A stretch of 64,000 bases of DNA from Thermohalobaculum sp039028795 (GTDB lineage Bacteria > Pseudomonadota > Alphaproteobacteria > Rhodobacterales > Rhodobacteraceae): positions 11,681 through 75,680 of the forward strand of contig JBCCHJ010000022.1 in the NCBI GenBank assembly GCA_039028795.1, in the 5' to 3' direction. The position numbers and the translations under genes are program-made. The notes below the pieces were generated by a model that had not been told where the DNA came from, ran no database searches, and was given only the letters and a program-made list of their open reading frames with translations. Below are positions 26,051 through 35,003 of this stretch, in pieces (position 1 is the stretch's first letter; the number at the start of each line of letters is the position of its first letter).

Positions 26051-26866
26051 TTAGCTAAGGCGGGAGAAGACGGGCTTGCGTTCCTGGCGCGGTTCGTATT
26101 CGTGCAACTGCTCTCTGCCGATCTCGCTGCGCCGAACGGGCTTGGAATAATTGACCACATACTTTTGATTGTTGCCGTCCTTACAGGGCAGAAGCAGCCG
26201 GTTGTAGATCAACTCGACGACATTCCCGCTGGACAGATTGAATAGGATTGTGTGGACGGAAAGTTCGGGCTGCCCATCACAAACGTCTCGGTGAGAGATC
26301 GCAACGGCACGCACAACATCGGGCGACGAGCCATCGAACAGCTTCATCATGTGTTCAGGGCCGCTGAGGCCAAGCTCGCGTGACGAAAGACTTTCCCGGC
26401 CCATCTTGTATGGCCTTGGACGCATCGTGGATTCGTCCGGCGCCTCGTAAATATCGATATATTGCGCGATGGAATCCAACGATGTCAGCATCCCGTCATT
26501 CGCATGCCACCAATTCAGGACGGCATCGAAAGTCGGCGCTTCATGCGACGCGGCATCCCGGCTTTTCGACAAAGCGGATGCCAGGAATTCTTCGGCCGTC
26601 CGTTCGACCCAGTAATTCCTGCGGTCCCCGGAAGTTACGCCGAACTTGGGGCCCGGACGCAGCAGATCAGCAACGTCAACATTCAGAACACTTGCAATGG
26701 CGTATAGCGTTTCAAGATTAGGGGACGTGCGGTGCGCCAAGATATCAGCAATATATCCGTCGTTCGCACCGATTGCGACGGAGAGCTGTCTTTTTGACAT
26801 ACCCGCTTCAGTCATCAGCTGAAGTAGATTGCCGAAAAAGAAATCTAAGTTTTCCTGAGTCCGCAT
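26051..26866 (-). CDS. XRE-family transcriptional regulator
   Basis: 271 residues with an N-terminal Cro/C1-type helix-turn-helix (LLQLMTEAGMSKRQLSVAIGANDGYIADILAHR, residues 14-47) followed by NLETLYAIASVLNVDVADLL. The C-terminal 170 residues form a compact domain with WWHANDGMLTSLDSIAQYIDIYE, which looks like a PAS-type sensor. It is convergent with the FAD oxidase gene and upstream of GlcG/malate synthase on the same strand in gene order, so it may control either. The effector is unknown. Confidence 0.8.
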   Translation of the reverse strand: MRTQENLDFFFGNLLQLMTEAGMSKRQLSVAIGANDGYIADILAHRTSPNLETLYAIASVLNVDVADLLRPGPKFGVTSGDRRNYWVERTAEEFLASALSKSRDAASHEAPTFDAVLNWWHANDGMLTSLDSIAQYIDIYEAPDESTMRPRPYKMGRESLSSRELGLSGPEHMMKLFDGSSPDVVRAVAISHRDVCDGQPELSVHTILFNLSSGNVVELIYNRLLLPCKDGNNQKYVVNYSKPVRRSEIGREQLHEYEPRQERKPVFSRLS

Positions 26867-27067
26867 TATTACGCTACTGTTTACAGTCCCATACCCGGGG
26901 GAACTATGCAGTTATCTTACCCCACAGGCAATGCCATCACCTGCAATTTGATGTCCGCTTTCTGGCAGATTCTACCCTAGATTGCGAAGCAAGTCGAAAT
27001 TTAGGCCGAATTCATCAAGAAATCCAGCCCAAATTGCAGATTGCGAATTTTGGCCATTAAGGGCGAT

Positions 27068-27499
27068 TCATCCGGTTTCGGCAACCAACCCTGACCGCTC
27101 GATCCCGGCCACGGCTGCGGCTTCGTCATTATCGGAATTGTCGCCGGAAATGCCCACCGCGCCCAAAAGCGCGCCTTTTTTGTCCCGAACCAGCACGCCG
27201 CCCGGCACTGGCACGACATTTGTGCCCTGCAGGGTGCCCACCGCCGTGACGAAATAGGCCTGCTGTTCTGCCCGGTTGAACAAGGCGCGGGACCCCATGC
27301 CCATGCCAACCGCGCCATGGGCTTTGCCGTGCGCCACCTGGAAACGGTAATTCGATGCACCGTCTTCGCGCTCAAAGGCTTTGATGTTGCCGCCCGCATC
27401 CAGCACAATGACGGCCAGGGGCTGCATGCCCGCCTCGTTACCCTTGGCGAGCGCGCCCTTAATGATAGTACGCGCACGGCGCAATGTGATGTCAGCCAT
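27068..27499 (-). CDS. glcG: GlcG/HbpS-family protein
   Basis: The 143-residue protein of the GlcG/HbpS/PduO-C family shows LRRARTIIKGALAKGNEAGMQPLAVIVLDAGG at the N-terminus, NVVPVPGGVLVRD, and LLGAVGISGDNSDNDEA at the C-terminus. Family members bind haem or cobalamin-like ligands; in glycolate operons the exact role is unknown. The ATG has AAAGGAT upstream and lies five bases after the malate synthase stop, so the two are co-transcribed, as in glc operons. Confidence 0.85.
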   Translation of the reverse strand: MADITLRRARTIIKGALAKGNEAGMQPLAVIVLDAGGNIKAFEREDGASNYRFQVAHGKAHGAVGMGMGSRALFNRAEQQAYFVTAVGTLQGTNVVPVPGGVLVRDKKGALLGAVGISGDNSDNDEAAAVAGIERSGLVAETG

Positions 27500-27504
27500 C
27501 AGGC

Positions 27505-29628
27505 TTATCCTTTCTTTTCCAAACGACGCCGGTGCAGAACCGGTTCGGTATATCCAGAGGGCTGTGCGACCCCGTCAAACACCAGATCGCAGGCCGCTTT
27601 GAAGGCCACCCCATCAAAGGTAGGTGCCATGTTTTCATAGCCGGAATCTTCGGCGTTCTGACGGTCGACGACGCCCGCCATTTCCTGCATGGCCTCCATG
27701 ACCTGGTCTTCCGAGACCACACCGTGGTGCAGCCAGTTCGCTAGGTGCTGCGAGGATATTCGGCAGGTTGCGCGGTCTTCCATCAAGCCGATGTCGTTGA
27801 TGTCCGGCACCTTGGAACAGCCGACGCCCGCATCGATCCAGCGGACCACGTAGCCGAGAATGCCCTGGGCATTGTTGCGGATCTCTTGGCTGACCTCGTC
27901 AGTGGACCAATTGGACCCATCCGACAGCGGGACGGCCAGGATGTCGTCCAGATTTGCCCGGCGGCCCTTGGCCTTCATGTCGTCCTGCAGCGCCAGTACA
28001 TCCAACTCATGGTAGTGCGTTGCGTGCAGCGTGGCCGCGGTGGGCGACGGCACCCAGGCGCAGTTGGCACCTGCCTTCGGATGGCCGATCTTCTGGTCCA
28101 GCATCGCATTCATCAGATCGGGCATGGCCCACATGCCTTTGCCGATCTGCGCCCGCCCTGACAGGCCGCACGCCAGACCTATGTCGACATTCCAGTCTTC
28201 ATAGGCGGCGATCCATCTCTCGCCCTTCATGTCCGCTTTGCGGATCATTGGACCGGCCTCCATCGACGTGTGGATCTCGTCGCCTGTGCGATCCAGGAAG
28301 CCGGTGTTGATAAAGCAGACCCGGTTCTTGGCGATCCGGATGCATTCTTTCAGGTTCACTGTGGTGCGGCGCTCTTCGTCCATGATGCCGATCTTCACGG
28401 TGTTCGGCGCCAGGCCCAGCACGTTCTCGACACAGCTGAAAATCTTGTCGGTGAAGGCGACCTCTTCCGGCCCATGCATTTTCGGCTTCACCACATAGAC
28501 CGAACCAGCGACCGAGTTACCTGAAGGTTTGCCCAGATCGTGCAGTGCGCAAAGCGTTCCGATCAGCGCATCCATCAGCCCTTCGAACGCCTCTTCGCCG
28601 TCACGGGTCAGGATTGCCGGATTGGTCATCAGGTGACCGACATTGCGCAGAAGCAACATCGACCGGCCCTTCAGGCTGATTTCTCCGCCATCGGGCGCGA
28701 TGTATTCCCGGTCCGGGTTCAGGGCACGGGTCATCATCTGCCCGCCCTTCTCGAACGTATCGGTCAGATCACCCTTCATCAGCCCAAGCCAGTTGCCGTA
28801 TGCTAAGATCTTGTCTTCAGCGTCAACGGCGGCAATGGAATCTTCCAAATCGATGATCGTGGTGATGGCCGCTTCCATCAGCACATCGGCTAGGCCAGCG
28901 GCATCAGTCCCTCCGATGGGATGGGACCGGTCGATCGTCAATTCCAGATGCAGGTGGTTGTTCTTCAACAGAACAGCAGAAGGTGCCGACGCGTCGCCGC
29001 GATAACCCGCGAATTGGCCGGGATCGGCCAAGGCTGGCACCAGTGCGCCGCCCTCTATGCTGTAGCCTGCCACATCGGCGTGAGAGCCCGAGGCCAATGG
29101 CGCGACCTTGTCCAACATATCCTTCGCCCAGGCGACCACACGTCTGCCGCGGTCCCTGGTCGGGCTATCCCCTGGCGTCGGGCCATCGCCCAAGGCGTCG
29201 GTGCCGTAGAGCGCATCGTATAGCGATCCCCATCGGGCGTTCGCTGCGTTCAACGCATAGCGGGCATTGGTGATCGGCACCACCAGTTGCGCGCCCGGGA
29301 TTGTCGCGATCTCTGGATCAATATTGGTGGTCTCGATGCTGAAATCCGGTCCTTCAGGCACCAGGTAGCCGATCTCTTGCAGCATGGACTTGTAAGCCGC
29401 CGGGTCCGGACGCCCGGGATTGGCCTGGTGCCATCCACTGATCTGCGCTTGCAGATACGCGCGTTTGGACAGCAGCGCACGGTTTTCACTAGCAAACTCA
29501 TGCAGCAATGTGCTGAGCCCGGACCAAAATGTCGAAGCTTCTATTCCTGACCCTGGTAAAGCCTGTTCTTCCAAAAATGCCGACAAGGTCTGATCAACCT
29601 GCAGCCCGTCACGTTCTACCCTGGTCAT
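27505..29628 (-). CDS. glcB: malate synthase G
   Basis: The 707-residue enzyme condenses glyoxylate and acetyl-CoA to malate. Length and motifs fit isoform G: DGLQVDQTLSAFLEEQALPGSGI, ATTIIDLEDSIAAVDAEDK (catalytic acid region), GRSMLLLRNVGHLMTNPAI, VKPKMHGPEEVAF, MDEERRTTVNLKECI and INTGFLDRTGDEIHTSM. I chose ATG 29628, with GGAG six bases upstream, rather than the GTG at 29640. It forms an operon with glcG and would draw glyoxylate made by a glycolate oxidase. Confidence 0.96.
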   Translation of the reverse strand: MTRVERDGLQVDQTLSAFLEEQALPGSGIEASTFWSGLSTLLHEFASENRALLSKRAYLQAQISGWHQANPGRPDPAAYKSMLQEIGYLVPEGPDFSIETTNIDPEIATIPGAQLVVPITNARYALNAANARWGSLYDALYGTDALGDGPTPGDSPTRDRGRRVVAWAKDMLDKVAPLASGSHADVAGYSIEGGALVPALADPGQFAGYRGDASAPSAVLLKNNHLHLELTIDRSHPIGGTDAAGLADVLMEAAITTIIDLEDSIAAVDAEDKILAYGNWLGLMKGDLTDTFEKGGQMMTRALNPDREYIAPDGGEISLKGRSMLLLRNVGHLMTNPAILTRDGEEAFEGLMDALIGTLCALHDLGKPSGNSVAGSVYVVKPKMHGPEEVAFTDKIFSCVENVLGLAPNTVKIGIMDEERRTTVNLKECIRIAKNRVCFINTGFLDRTGDEIHTSMEAGPMIRKADMKGERWIAAYEDWNVDIGLACGLSGRAQIGKGMWAMPDLMNAMLDQKIGHPKAGANCAWVPSPTAATLHATHYHELDVLALQDDMKAKGRRANLDDILAVPLSDGSNWSTDEVSQEIRNNAQGILGYVVRWIDAGVGCSKVPDINDIGLMEDRATCRISSQHLANWLHHGVVSEDQVMEAMQEMAGVVDRQNAEDSGYENMAPTFDGVAFKAACDLVFDGVAQPSGYTEPVLHRRRLEKKG

Positions 29629-29753
29629 CCATTTCTCCACGCTGGATCAGCAACCGCAGACGTCTAGAACGCGCCAGAGGCGAAAGGAAAGTCCGCGCAA
29701 CATAATTGCGGCATGTTTTGCAAACAAATTCCACCTGCCGGAAAGCGTGGAGA

Positions 29754-30155
29754 TCAGAGTCCCCAAATCCGTGGTTCTGCAAACTCGATGGAGTTCCCTG
29801 CGGGGTCGCGGAAGTAGATCGAACGTCCACCCTGCGGCCATTCGAAATCCGATTCGATCTTCACGCCCGAACGCGACAGTCGGGTGATCCAGTCTTCCAT
29901 TTCCTCGGCGCTTGCGGCAAAGCAAAGGTGTCCATGACCGACTGCGCCATGGGGCGGAACTGGCAGCGATGCGCCTGCCGATGCGGGCGTAATAGTGGCC
30001 GAAGGCCGGAACACCAACAGAACCGAGCCTTCCACCCTGAAAAATACATGCCGGCCCGGCGCTTCGGACATTTTTTTAAGCCCAAGCACGTTCTCGTAGA
30101 ATGCCGCAGTGTCTTCCAGATTTTCCGCATAAAGCGCAGATTCAAGAACTTTCAT
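29754..30155 (-). CDS. VOC-family (glyoxalase-like) protein
   Basis: A 133-residue protein with the paired beta-alpha-beta-beta-beta units of the vicinal oxygen chelate fold: ALYAENLEDTAAFYENVLGLKK, GHLCFAASAEEMEDWITRL and SIYFRDPAGNSIEFAEP, with the C-terminal Glu ligand. VOC proteins are metal-dependent dioxygenases, isomerases or resistance proteins, and the substrate cannot be told. It stands alone between malate synthase and the divergent DUF1330 operon. Confidence 0.85.
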   Translation of the reverse strand: MKVLESALYAENLEDTAAFYENVLGLKKMSEAPGRHVFFRVEGSVLLVFRPSATITPASAGASLPVPPHGAVGHGHLCFAASAEEMEDWITRLSRSGVKIESDFEWPQGGRSIYFRDPAGNSIEFAEPRIWGL

Positions 30156-30256
30156 GAAATGCCCCGTGATCTCTACCGACTATCATACCCTTGTGCGGCC
30201 AAAGTACAATTTGCCATTCTGACGTGAATCACAGTCAGACAAAAAAGGGAAACGCC

Positions 30257-30550
30257 ATGGCTTGCTACACGATTGTCCACCTCACTGTGACCGATCCGGA
30301 AAAATTCGCCGAATATGGCGCTCGTGTTCCGGCGACGATCGAGAAATGGGGTGGCGAATATCTGATCCGCGGGGGACATACGACAGTTGTGGAAGGCGAA
30401 ATGCCCCATAATCGTCATGTCGTCGGAAAGTTTCCAGATCGGGCCACTGCCGAAGGCTGGTACAATTCGCCAGAGTATCAGGAAATCCTGAAAATACGGC
30501 TGGCCGCATCGCATGGCACATTGATCATGGTCGACGGCTACGAGCCATGA
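30257..30550 (+). CDS. DUF1330 protein
   Basis: A 97-residue ferredoxin-like fold protein typical of DUF1330: YTIVHLTVTDPEKFAEYGARVPATIEKWGGEYLIRGG and FPDRATAEGWYNSPEYQEILKIRL, ending in a strand with LIMVDGY. The function of the family is not known, though the fold is shared with small monooxygenases. AAAGGGAAA precedes the ATG. The stop overlaps the methyltransferase start (ATGA), beginning a three-gene coupled operon. Confidence 0.88.
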   Translation: MACYTIVHLTVTDPEKFAEYGARVPATIEKWGGEYLIRGGHTTVVEGEMPHNRHVVGKFPDRATAEGWYNSPEYQEILKIRLAASHGTLIMVDGYEP

Positions 30551-31173
30551 GTGACGACATCGAACACGGCCTGGACGGAGCTTACAGTCTTGAAAAGCCC
30601 GAGGACTCGGTCGCGTATTACAAGGACTGGGCCGTCAGCTATGACGCCCAGTTTGCCGTTACCCACGGTTATATTGTCCCGCGCCATGTTGGTCAGGCGT
30701 TTCGTGAACTTGGCGGCGAAGGCCCGGTGCTGGACATTGGCGCAGGAACGGGTTTGGTTGCGGCAGAGATGCCAGGGCTGGAAATCGACGGAATTGATAT
30801 CAGCCAGGAAATGCTGGATGTGGCCGGGCAAAAGGGACTCTACAGGCGGCGAATTTGCGCCGACCTGACGCAACCCTTGGACATGGCCGATGCATCTTAT
30901 GAGGGCTTTGTATCCGCAGGGACGTTTACTCATGGCCATGTCGGGCCGGTTTGCCTGCCAGAGCTGATGCGGGTCGCCCGGCCCGGGGCGTTGTTCGTCG
31001 TGACCATCAATGCACAGATATTCGACGAAGCGGGCTTCGGGTCAGCCTTTGCCGGGTTGGTGGCTGACGGCGCGATCGGACCCGTAAGCTTTCGCCACGT
31101 GAACTACTACGAAGGCGCTGATCACGATCATGCGGATGACATGGGTCTTTTGGCATCGTTCCGACGGACATGA
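30547..31173 (+). CDS. class I SAM-dependent methyltransferase
   Basis: 208 residues with motif I VLDIGAGTGLVAAEMPG (about 59-75), the acidic strand IDGIDISQEMLDVA, and SAGTFTHGHVGPVCLPELMRVARPGALFVVTIN. The N-terminal ALA-type lead (KDWAVSYDAQF) resembles Williams-Beuren-like methyltransferases (Methyltransf_11/25). Substrate unknown. It overlaps the genes on both sides by four bases (ATGA), so translation is coupled from DUF1330 to the VOC protein. Confidence 0.85.
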   Translation: MSDDIEHGLDGAYSLEKPEDSVAYYKDWAVSYDAQFAVTHGYIVPRHVGQAFRELGGEGPVLDIGAGTGLVAAEMPGLEIDGIDISQEMLDVAGQKGLYRRRICADLTQPLDMADASYEGFVSAGTFTHGHVGPVCLPELMRVARPGALFVVTINAQIFDEAGFGSAFAGLVADGAIGPVSFRHVNYYEGADHDHADDMGLLASFRRT

Positions 31174-31565
31174 CCGGACCCTGGCCAGGCGGTGTGCAGA
31201 CCATAGCGCCGTATTTCACGGTGGAGGATGCCGATCGGTTGATCGACTTTTTAGCCGCAGCGTTTGGCGCGCGTTTGACGCAGATAAGCCGGTATGATGA
31301 CGGGTCAGTACAGCACGCGCGAATGCAGATCGGAGAGTGCATCCTGATGATCAATCAGCGCACCGAGGCGTATCCTGCCAATATCTCGCAGATGCATATC
31401 TATGCCGACGACCTTCAGAGCGCCTTCGTGGCAGCGCTTGATTGCGGAGCAACCGAACTGATGGCACCGAACCGTCGACCGCATGGGGACTTAATGGCCG
31501 GGGTCAAAGATCCATGCGGAAACATCTGGTGGATTGCGCAACCAGGGTCAGACGCCGGACGGTAG
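31170..31565 (+). CDS. VOC-family protein, PhnB/bleomycin-resistance type
   Basis: The 131-residue VOC-fold protein begins GVQTIAPYFTVEDADRLIDFLAAAFGA, a phrase typical of PhnB-like proteins, and ends with GVKDPCGNIWWIAQ. It probably dimerises; whether metal-binding Glu/His are complete is unclear. Third gene of the overlapping DUF1330-methyltransferase-VOC operon, convergent with an acetyltransferase gene 13 bases away. Confidence 0.85.
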   Translation: MTGPWPGGVQTIAPYFTVEDADRLIDFLAAAFGARLTQISRYDDGSVQHARMQIGECILMINQRTEAYPANISQMHIYADDLQSAFVAALDCGATELMAPNRRPHGDLMAGVKDPCGNIWWIAQPGSDAGR

Positions 31566-31578
31566 CCCAGAAATCGGA

Positions 31579-32058
31579 TCATTCGGTGATTTGGCAGATC
31601 ATTTCAAGCTCGCCTTCATCACCCCACAAAGTTCGTCCGGTCAAAACAAACCCGTATCGTTTGTAAAACGGAATAGCCGAATGGGGACCATCCCCTGCGG
31701 TCAAGGTCATGGCATCGTAACCCCAGTCGATGGCAGTGCGCTTTGCCTCGTTCAAAGCGTGCACGCCAAACCCCTGACCCTGAAAATCCTGGTCTACCAT
31801 CAGGCGCCAGACATAGGCCGCGTCACGCCGGATCTGGATGTCTTCCTCGGCTGGGTAGTCAGATGGGCGCTTCATCGCCAGCAACCCGATAGGTTGGCCA
31901 TCATTCCAAATCGCACGCACCAATGACCCAACCTCGAAAGGAGCTTCGGCCATAGTCATCACATTTGGCGAGACATATCCATCTTGCTCTGGCGCAACCT
32001 TCAAAGCGCAGATCAGATGCAATTCGTCCCAGTCTGCAATTTCGCGAAATTCGACCAT
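31579..32058 (-). CDS. GNAT-family N-acetyltransferase
   Basis: 159 residues with the GNAT core: RAIWNDGQPIGLLAM (beta-4), AAYVWRLMVDQDFQGQGFGVHALNEA (acetyl-CoA loop QGQGFG) and PFYKRYGFVLTGR (beta-5/6). It resembles spermidine or small-amine acetyltransferases in general form, but the acceptor is not predictable. The gene lies 22 bases downstream of the extensin-like gene on the same strand. Confidence 0.85.
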   Translation of the reverse strand: MVEFREIADWDELHLICALKVAPEQDGYVSPNVMTMAEAPFEVGSLVRAIWNDGQPIGLLAMKRPSDYPAEEDIQIRRDAAYVWRLMVDQDFQGQGFGVHALNEAKRTAIDWGYDAMTLTAGDGPHSAIPFYKRYGFVLTGRTLWGDEGELEMICQITE

Positions 32059-32080
32059 CGCGTGATCCCCTTTGAAGCTT

Positions 32081-32887
32081 TTAGCGGCAGGTCAAAAACG
32101 GTCCCATGTCCACATGGAAATGATCCGCATGAAGGGCGTTATAGTCCGGGCTGAGTGTCACGTTAAACCATTCGCAAAGGCCATTACGCACTTCGCGCAG
32201 GAATTGGGCCTTGGGCCCATCGCCATTCCAATGTTTCAGCAAGATGATCCGCTGTCCATTGGCCAGGACGAACCCGGAAACATCAAAGGCGTTTGCCGTG
32301 GCGTGCTGGCTCATCCGGCTGCTGGTCCCGCGTGAGGTCCGCATCTGGCGACAGGAATAGCTGGACTGATGCAGGATCTGCGCAACCGGGCTGCCCAGCA
32401 GTTCCTTCGCCATCGGCTGAACCACCTCGCGCTCCCACAGATAAAGCCGGGCGGCGATGGCACATTGGGTTTCCACTGGTGCCAAACGTGCCTGCGATAG
32501 GCCTGTAAGGCGCAGCCGGTTGCGGATGTGGCAGGCATTAGAGTGTTCGCGATCGTCCATCACTAGCGCCCGGGCTCGCGACGCATTCATGGCTTTACGG
32601 CAGAGGTTACGGTCATAGGCCAATGCCCGGACTTTCAGACCTTGGAACAGTCCGCCGTCGGCATCCAGGTTCAGAGGCGTCCATGGCTTGGCTTCTTGTG
32701 GAATATCGATCGGTAGGAACAGAACGGGCAGGCTCACAACCCCGGCAACCGCCGCAATCGCCAACAATCGGAGACTGTCGATGATGATGCGAATGGCTTT
32801 GAACAACCCGTCAACAATGCCCGTAATCACGGGGATTAGGCGCAGCCCCGCCAGCACAACAAAGATGATGATCAGAATGGTTTTCAT
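32081..32887 (-). CDS. extensin-like C-terminal domain protein
   Basis: 268 residues with an N-terminal membrane region (ILIIIFVVLAGLRLIP and LLAIAAVAGVVSLPVLFLP) and a C-terminal extensin-like domain. That domain has CRQMRTSRGTSSRMSQHATANAFDVSGF and LHADHFHVDMGPF, a His/Asp constellation like the M15 D,D-carboxypeptidase fold. Four or more cysteines suggest periplasmic disulfides. Family members are probably wall-related hydrolases. ATG 32887 is preferred over the GTG 18 bases upstream because the membrane segment then starts at once. Confidence 0.8.
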   Translation of the reverse strand: MKTILIIIFVVLAGLRLIPVITGIVDGLFKAIRIIIDSLRLLAIAAVAGVVSLPVLFLPIDIPQEAKPWTPLNLDADGGLFQGLKVRALAYDRNLCRKAMNASRARALVMDDREHSNACHIRNRLRLTGLSQARLAPVETQCAIAARLYLWEREVVQPMAKELLGSPVAQILHQSSYSCRQMRTSRGTSSRMSQHATANAFDVSGFVLANGQRIILLKHWNGDGPKAQFLREVRNGLCEWFNVTLSPDYNALHADHFHVDMGPFLTCR

Positions 32888-33078
32888 GCACCACGGACCC
32901 TGCACCCGGTTCTGGGCCTAGATTGGGCGACGCACGGGGCTCAGCCAAGCGCCTGCACAAAAGTTCCTGGCCGATTCGTTGGGAAAATCGCGCAAGCCAT
33001 TGATTTATATCAGGACTTACTGGCCTTATTTGGCAGAGGGCAGCTTCCTGATACTGCGAACCCCCAAAGGAGACAGCA

Positions 33079-33489
33079 ATGCCCAAGTCTGCCAAAGACC
33101 GTATGGCCAAGAAGGTCGAGCCCAAACGCGTTGTTCTGGAAAAAGACTTCGCCGGGGTTCGCAAAGGTCAGATTCTGTTCGTGGGAACGCCGCAGATCAT
33201 CGCTTATTACATCGCTAAGATCCCGTACGGGCAGACCCGCACAATCCCCCAAATGCGGGGGGAGTTGGCGCGTCGACGCAAGTGCGATGCGACATGCCCC
33301 GTGTCGACGTCGATCTTCATTCGAACGGCGGCCCAGGCGGCAATTGAAGATATGGAAGCCGGGGCGCCAACGTCAGAGGTCACGCCATTCTGGCGGCTGC
33401 TGACAGCGAACGACAAGATCGCGAAACGGTTGCCGATTGACCCGGAATGGATCGACCTCCAACGGGCGTCGGAGGTCGACAAAGCTTGA
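33079..33489 (+). CDS. conserved protein resembling MGMT/alkyltransferase-like DNA-binding domains
   Basis: A 136-residue basic protein with a lysine/arginine-rich start, IAYYIAKIPYGQTRTIPQMRGELARRR and CDATCPVSTSIFIRTAAQAAIEDM, ending VTPFWRLLTANDKIAKRL. The middle resembles the winged-helix domain of O6-alkylguanine transferases and ATL proteins, but the PCHR active-site motif is absent. A role in DNA or nucleic-acid binding is a guess from this likeness. AAAGGAG lies upstream of the ATG; the stop is six bases from the convergent ahcY stop. Confidence 0.6.
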   Translation: MPKSAKDRMAKKVEPKRVVLEKDFAGVRKGQILFVGTPQIIAYYIAKIPYGQTRTIPQMRGELARRRKCDATCPVSTSIFIRTAAQAAIEDMEAGAPTSEVTPFWRLLTANDKIAKRLPIDPEWIDLQRASEVDKA

Positions 33490-33495
33490 AGTCAC

Positions 33496-34881
33496 TCAGT
33501 AACGGTAGTGGTCCGCCTTGTACGGGCCGTCCGGTTGCACGCCGATATAGTCGGCCTGGTCCTTGGACATCTCCGTCAGTTTGGCGCCGACCTTGGCCAG
33601 GTGCAGACGGGCGACCTTTTCGTCCAGATGCTTCGGCAGCATGTAAACTTCGTTCTTATAGGCATCGCCGTTGGTCCAAAGCTCGATCTGCGCCAGCGTC
33701 TGGTTGGTGAAGCTGGCGGACATCACGAAGGAAGGGTGGCCGGTCGCGTTACCCAGGTTCAAGAGGCGGCCTTCCGACAGCAGGATCATCCGGTTACCGG
33801 ACGGCATCTCGATCATGTCGACCTGATCCTTGATGTTCGTCCACTTGTGGTTCTTCAGGGCAGCAACCTGAATTTCGTTATCGAAGTGCCCGATATTGCC
33901 GACAATCGCCATGTCCTTCATCTCGCGCATATGCTCGATGCGGATGACGTCCTTGTTGCCGGTTGTGGTGATGAAGACATCGGCGCTGTCGACCACGTCT
34001 TCCAATTGCACCACTTCGAACCCGTCCATCGCGGCCTGCAGCGCACAGATCGGGTCAATCTCGGTCACTTTCACACGGGCGCCCGCGCCTTGCAGCGAGG
34101 CGGCCGAGCCCTTGCCCACATCGCCATAACCGCAAACCACGGCGACCTTGCCGGCCATCATGGTGTCGGTAGCGCGGCGGATGCCGTCGACCAGCGATTC
34201 CTTACAGCCGTACTTGTTGTCGAACTTCGACTTGGTCACCGAGTCGTTCACATTGATTGCCGGGAACGGCAGATGACCGTCGCGGCTGAGTTCATAAAGC
34301 CGGTGGACACCAGTAGTGGTTTCTTCCGAAACGCCAACGATCTGGTCGCGAACCTTGGTGAACCAGCCCGGGCTTTCGTCCATGCGTTTTGCGATCTGTG
34401 TCTTGATCACGGCTTCCTCGTCCGAGGACGGCACCGGGATAATGTCTTCGCCTGCCTCGGCCCGGGCGCCCAGCAAAACGTAAAGCGTGGCATCGCCACC
34501 GTCGTCCAGGATCAAGTTGGGACCGTCCGGGAACTGGAAGGATTTGTCCAGGTAATCCCAATGCTCTTCCAGGGATTGGCCTTTGACCGCGAACACGGGC
34601 ACGCCAGCTTCAGCAATCGCTGCGGCGGCATGATCTTGGGTGGAAAAGATGTTGCACGACGCCCAGCGGACATCGGCGCCCAGCGCCGTCAGGGTTTCGA
34701 TCAGAACCCCGGTTTGAATCGTCATGTGCAAAGATCCGACGATCCGCGCACCTTTCAGAGGCTGCGAATCCCCATATTCCTCACGGGTTGCCATCAGGCC
34801 CGGCATTTCGGTTTCGGCGATATCCAATTCCTTGCGGCCAAAATCGGCAAGGCTGATGTCTTTAACGACATAATCGGTCAT
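33496..34881 (-). CDS. ahcY: adenosylhomocysteinase
   Basis: The 461-residue enzyme hydrolyses S-adenosylhomocysteine to adenosine and homocysteine, clearing the product of methylation reactions. It has ARIVGSLHMTIQTGVLIETL, CNIFSTQDHAAAAI, NVNDSVTKSKFDNKYGCKESL (NAD-contacting region), VAVVCGYGDVGKGSAASL (NAD loop) and the C-terminal KADHYRY. The ATG at 34881 has CAGGAGA upstream. The untranslated leader can form GGCCC-CAAT-GGGCC (34898-34911); I found no match to the SAH riboswitch core. Several methyltransferase genes lie in the window. Confidence 0.97.
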   Translation of the reverse strand: MTDYVVKDISLADFGRKELDIAETEMPGLMATREEYGDSQPLKGARIVGSLHMTIQTGVLIETLTALGADVRWASCNIFSTQDHAAAAIAEAGVPVFAVKGQSLEEHWDYLDKSFQFPDGPNLILDDGGDATLYVLLGARAEAGEDIIPVPSSDEEAVIKTQIAKRMDESPGWFTKVRDQIVGVSEETTTGVHRLYELSRDGHLPFPAINVNDSVTKSKFDNKYGCKESLVDGIRRATDTMMAGKVAVVCGYGDVGKGSAASLQGAGARVKVTEIDPICALQAAMDGFEVVQLEDVVDSADVFITTTGNKDVIRIEHMREMKDMAIVGNIGHFDNEIQVAALKNHKWTNIKDQVDMIEMPSGNRMILLSEGRLLNLGNATGHPSFVMSASFTNQTLAQIELWTNGDAYKNEVYMLPKHLDEKVARLHLAKVGAKLTEMSKDQADYIGVQPDGPYKADHYRY

Positions 34882-35003
34882 TGGTGTCTCCTGCTCTGGC
34901 CCCAATGGGCCGCGGTCCGGCGCGCCCTATAGCAGGGCAGCCGTTGATGGACAATGTAGGGCACGGGGCCTAATAGTCGCGGGTTTGCAACCAAAGGAAT
35001 CCC

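Noticed and set aside
33508..34932. 474-codon open frame antisense to ahcY
   Set aside because: It mirrors the adenosylhomocysteinase gene, whose motifs are complete; no independent support.
34882..35003. SAH riboswitch upstream of ahcY
   Set aside because: A small GGCCC/GGGCC hairpin is present but the conserved SAH-riboswitch core sequence is not.
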